A stretch of 64,000 bases of DNA from AP-15 sp963732095 (GTDB lineage: Bacteria; Pseudomonadota; Alphaproteobacteria; ATCC43930; CGMCC-115725). The notes beneath the pieces are model-generated. The model was not told the origin of the DNA. It searched no databases and worked only from the letters and a program-made list of their open reading frames with translations. The stretch lies in assembly GCA_963732095.1 (NCBI GenBank), contig CAVSZA010000072.1, positions 62,001 to 126,000 on the forward strand. The letters run 5' to 3'. The position numbers and the translations under genes were made by a program. This document shows, in pieces, positions 61,794-64,000 of this stretch. Numbering within the stretch: the stretch's first letter is position 1; the number at the start of each line of letters is the position of its first letter.

Positions 61794-63071
61794 TCACAAC
61801 CCGCAACCCGCCAGTAGCGCGCCAAGAACGCGATCCGGCCCGAAATATTCCCTGGCCAGTTCGCGCGCGGCCCGACTGTTGCCGGAATAATCCGCGGCAA
61901 CTGCGTCGATACCGGCAAGTGCCTCCTCATGATTGGAATACTCGAACCAGCCGACGCCGGCCGGGCAAAATTTGCTGAAACCCGTGCGCATGGTTATCAC
62001 GGGCCGGCCGGCCGCGAGATAACACACGCTGCGATCGCTGAACCATCCGCTGTTGGGTCGAACGTAAATATCCTTTGCGACTGTGAGCTCGCCGCGCGAA
62101 CGGGCGATGAAGTTGCGGTAGGACCGCATGTCGGCCGAAATCGGGCGCGGATCGACGAGGCCCCAGCCGCCAGCAGCGACAACGGCGCGTACCCCATCAT
62201 CGGGCGGCAGCATGGCCATACGAAAACAGGTATCTGGCCGGTGCCTCGGCAAGTCAAGAAATCGCAGAAAGTTCACGTGCTTTGACCAAACGTAGCTCGA
62301 GCCGCCGTATTCGATGTTCTTGCCTTTGTTCTCCCAGGTCGCGATGGTCGTGAAGCAGCACGGCGCATCGTGGGATTCGGGCCACAAATCGACGTTAACG
62401 GGAGGCCGGGTCGGGCGCCACGAAACACCGCATAACGGCACCGGACAGTCCTCGGACCCAAGATTCTCGCCGTAGGTGAAGAAATGAGTATGCGCATCCA
62501 AATAGGCGCGCGATTCTCGGTCGGCAGTCGCGTATTTGAGTTGCTCGTACACGGGATCCGTATCGATCATGATCCTGACCGGGCAAGCGAGATGCTCATC
62601 CCGCAATCGCGTCGCACCGCAGAGATTTATAATAGCATCTGCTCGTCGATAGAGCGCGCGCACCTGGCTCCGCGACAGGCCGTAATGCCTATCGTGAATT
62701 GCGTCCCAATAGGACCAGCGCTGAGCGAACCCGTGTTCCTCCATCGCCTGCTTCAGACACCGAACATTGTAGTCACACGTCATGACGATGCTGTTTGCAC
62801 GAGGGTCGAAGGGATTGGCGCCGCCATCCTCGACGTACCAGCATCGGTATCCGAGCCGTTCGAGTCCGACCAGGTAATGTATGGCCTGCCAGGCAATGCC
62901 GGCGAGCGGCATCTGACCGGCGAAATGAAGAACGATGATGTCGCCGCGTTTCGTCACGATCGCATCCGCAAGCGGTTTCGGGTAATTCGTCGACAACGGT
63001 TGACGCGGCGGGTGATTTCCATCTGCGCCGTTGAATTTACGATATTGGTCGGGGAAAACCCCAAACCGCAT
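61794..63071 (-). CDS. Glycosyltransferase-like protein
   Basis: A 425-residue protein. FAGQMPLAGIAWQAIHYLVG then LERLGYRCWYVEDGG and ADAIINLCGATRLRDEH are near the start; the C-terminal half carries YVRPNSGWFSDRSVCYLAAG then RPVITMRTGFSKFCPAGVGW and FEYSNHEEALAGIDAVAADY, the donor-binding pattern of GT-B enzymes. No signal peptide or membrane segment is seen. It is separated from the glycan operon by 191 bases that hold no gene, and its substrate is unknown. It marks the right side of the glycan island. Confidence 0.75.
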   Translation of the reverse strand: MRFGVFPDQYRKFNGADGNHPPRQPLSTNYPKPLADAIVTKRGDIIVLHFAGQMPLAGIAWQAIHYLVGLERLGYRCWYVEDGGANPFDPRANSIVMTCDYNVRCLKQAMEEHGFAQRWSYWDAIHDRHYGLSRSQVRALYRRADAIINLCGATRLRDEHLACPVRIMIDTDPVYEQLKYATADRESRAYLDAHTHFFTYGENLGSEDCPVPLCGVSWRPTRPPVNVDLWPESHDAPCCFTTIATWENKGKNIEYGGSSYVWSKHVNFLRFLDLPRHRPDTCFRMAMLPPDDGVRAVVAAGGWGLVDPRPISADMRSYRNFIARSRGELTVAKDIYVRPNSGWFSDRSVCYLAAGRPVITMRTGFSKFCPAGVGWFEYSNHEEALAGIDAVAADYSGNSRAARELAREYFGPDRVLGALLAGCGL

Positions 63072-63109
63072 GGGGTTGCCGCGACGCGACCCGCGTGTTA
63101 CGCAAGGCG

Positions 63110-63583
63110 ATGATTGACAGCATCCGGGCGTGGATCAGCGGCAGTTTGCCGGATCACCGGAAGGAAACGGGCAGGCAGCAGGAGGCATTGCGGCTCGCCC
63201 TGGCGGCTCTGCTGGTTGAAGCGGCGAACAGCGACAACCAATTTGACGAGGCGGAGCGAGGCGTCATCGAGCGCTTGCTGGAAAGTCGCTTCAGCCTGTC
63301 TCGGTCCGATGCGGATGAGCTGCTCGCGGCCGGCGAGGCAGCGGCTTGCGAATCAGCCGAGCTGTTCCATTTCACCAGGATCATCAACGAGCGGCTCTCG
63401 TTCGAGGAGAGGGTGGAGCTCATAGAGATGCTTTGGGAAGTTGCCTATGCGGATGGGGTGCTCGACGAGTACGAGGACAGTCTGCTGCGCCGCGTCGGGG
63501 GACTGATCTATGTCCCGGACCGCGACCGCGGCGAGGCCCGCCGGCGTGTGCTGAAACGGCTCGGCCTCGACCAGACGACCTGA
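63110..63583 (+). CDS. TerB-like (tellurite resistance family) protein
   Basis: A 157-residue protein from ATG 63110; a GTG at 63095 is an alternative. It is all helical and acidic: ALRLALAALLVEAANSDNQF, DEAERGVIERLLES, then ERVELIEMLWEVAYADGVLD and DEYEDSLLRRVGGLIYVPDR. The paired acidic D-x-x-x-D/E segments resemble the metal-binding sites of TerB. Family members bind metal ions and are linked to stress responses. The FdxA gene follows 63 bases downstream, which is a known pairing in Alphaproteobacteria. Confidence 0.85.
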   Translation: MIDSIRAWISGSLPDHRKETGRQQEALRLALAALLVEAANSDNQFDEAERGVIERLLESRFSLSRSDADELLAAGEAAACESAELFHFTRIINERLSFEERVELIEMLWEVAYADGVLDEYEDSLLRRVGGLIYVPDRDRGEARRRVLKRLGLDQTT

Positions 63584-63646
63584 TCCGTCCGACCTGATCT
63601 GTCTCTAGCGGAAGACGCCCGAAGTTCAGGAGAAGAATTGAAGACC

Positions 63647-63982
63647 ATGACCTACGTTGTCACCGAAGCCTGCATCCGTTGCAAATATATGGATTGCGTG
63701 GAGGTTTGCCCTGTCGACTGCTTCTACGAGGGGGAGAACATGCTGGTAATCCACCCCGACGAGTGTATCGATTGTGGGGTGTGCGAGCCGGAATGCCCGG
63801 TCGAAGCGATCATTCCCGATAGCGAGCCGCCGGCCGAGCGATGGCTCGAACTCAACCGCCAATACGCGGCGAGCTGGCCGAATATTACGCGCAAGAAGCC
63901 CTTCCCGGAGGATGCCGACGATTTCAAGGAGGAAACCGACAAGTTCGACAAATACTTCAGCCCTAATCCCGGCGGACGCTGA
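63647..63982 (+). CDS. fdxA: 7Fe-8S ferredoxin FdxA
   Basis: A 111-residue ferredoxin. ATG 63647 (MTYVVTEACIRCKYMDCVEV) is the family start; a TTG 9 bases upstream is possible. The [3Fe-4S]/[4Fe-4S] ligands lie in CIRCKYMDCVEVCPVDCF and CIDCGVCEPECPVEAI. The C-terminal extension WLELNRQYAASWPNITRKKP is conserved in FdxA. It carries electrons in the cytoplasm. In many Alphaproteobacteria this gene follows the helicase-S4 pair; here the two are 14 kb apart. Confidence 0.95.
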   Translation: MTYVVTEACIRCKYMDCVEVCPVDCFYEGENMLVIHPDECIDCGVCEPECPVEAIIPDSEPPAERWLELNRQYAASWPNITRKKPFPEDADDFKEETDKFDKYFSPNPGGR

Positions 63983-64000
63983 GGGTGGCATAGCCACATC

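Noticed and set aside
1..64000. CRISPR arrays, rRNA and tRNA genes
   Set aside because: No regular repeat-spacer pattern, rRNA core sequence or cloverleaf with matching arms was noticed on either strand.

Overview
The window looks like an alphaproteobacterial chromosome segment: high GC, CcrM-type GANTC sites, a GlcDEF operon, a Suv3-like helicase next to an S4-domain gene, and an FdxA ferredoxin. The order is probably Rhodospirillales or Hyphomicrobiales, but the sequence alone does not settle it. No rRNA, tRNA or CRISPR array was recognised.

Positions 1-20744 are the structural and lysis half of a tailed prophage whose left end, packaging genes and integrase lie outside the window. In order it carries a portal, accessory structural proteins, a glycine-rich tail protein, a prohead protease/scaffold, a major capsid protein with an inserted Ig-like domain, connector and head-closure proteins, a tail tube, a tail chaperone with a probable -1 frameshift, a short tape measure, and a tail-tip module (DUF2460, DUF2163, NlpC/P60, large tail protein) laid out like gene-transfer-agent genes. 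Spanin-like genes and a GH25 endolysin follow.

Positions 20775-49243 are mostly chromosomal housekeeping: an AlaC/DapL-type aminotransferase, rpmJ, glycolate oxidase glcDEF, a TVP38 membrane protein with a GT2 enzyme, pyruvate kinase, two DegP-type proteases, a fused indolepyruvate:ferredoxin oxidoreductase, a D-lactate dehydrogenase, an HTH protein, a lipoprotein, a carboxymuconolactone-decarboxylase-family gene split by an IS5-family element with a clear TTAG target duplication, htpG, a HerA-type ATPase with a histidine kinase, and the helicase/S4 pair.

Positions 49253-63071 look like an accessory island: TadG/TadE-type pilus genes without the Tad export machinery, decayed TadE remnants, a 1.6 kb stretch with large palindromes, and a glycan cassette resembling the Arn logic (epimerase, DegT aminotransferase, ArnC-like GT2, SMR-type flippase subunit, ArnT-like membrane glycosyltransferase, methyltransferase, further glycosyltransferase). 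A TerB-like gene and fdxA close the window.

At least seven otherwise well-conserved genes contain a single-base frame disruption. Three are the same change, GANTC read as GAANTC, and two more lie at or next to GANTC sites. This suggests systematic base-calling error at methylated CcrM sites, plus homopolymer errors, rather than seven real pseudogenes.
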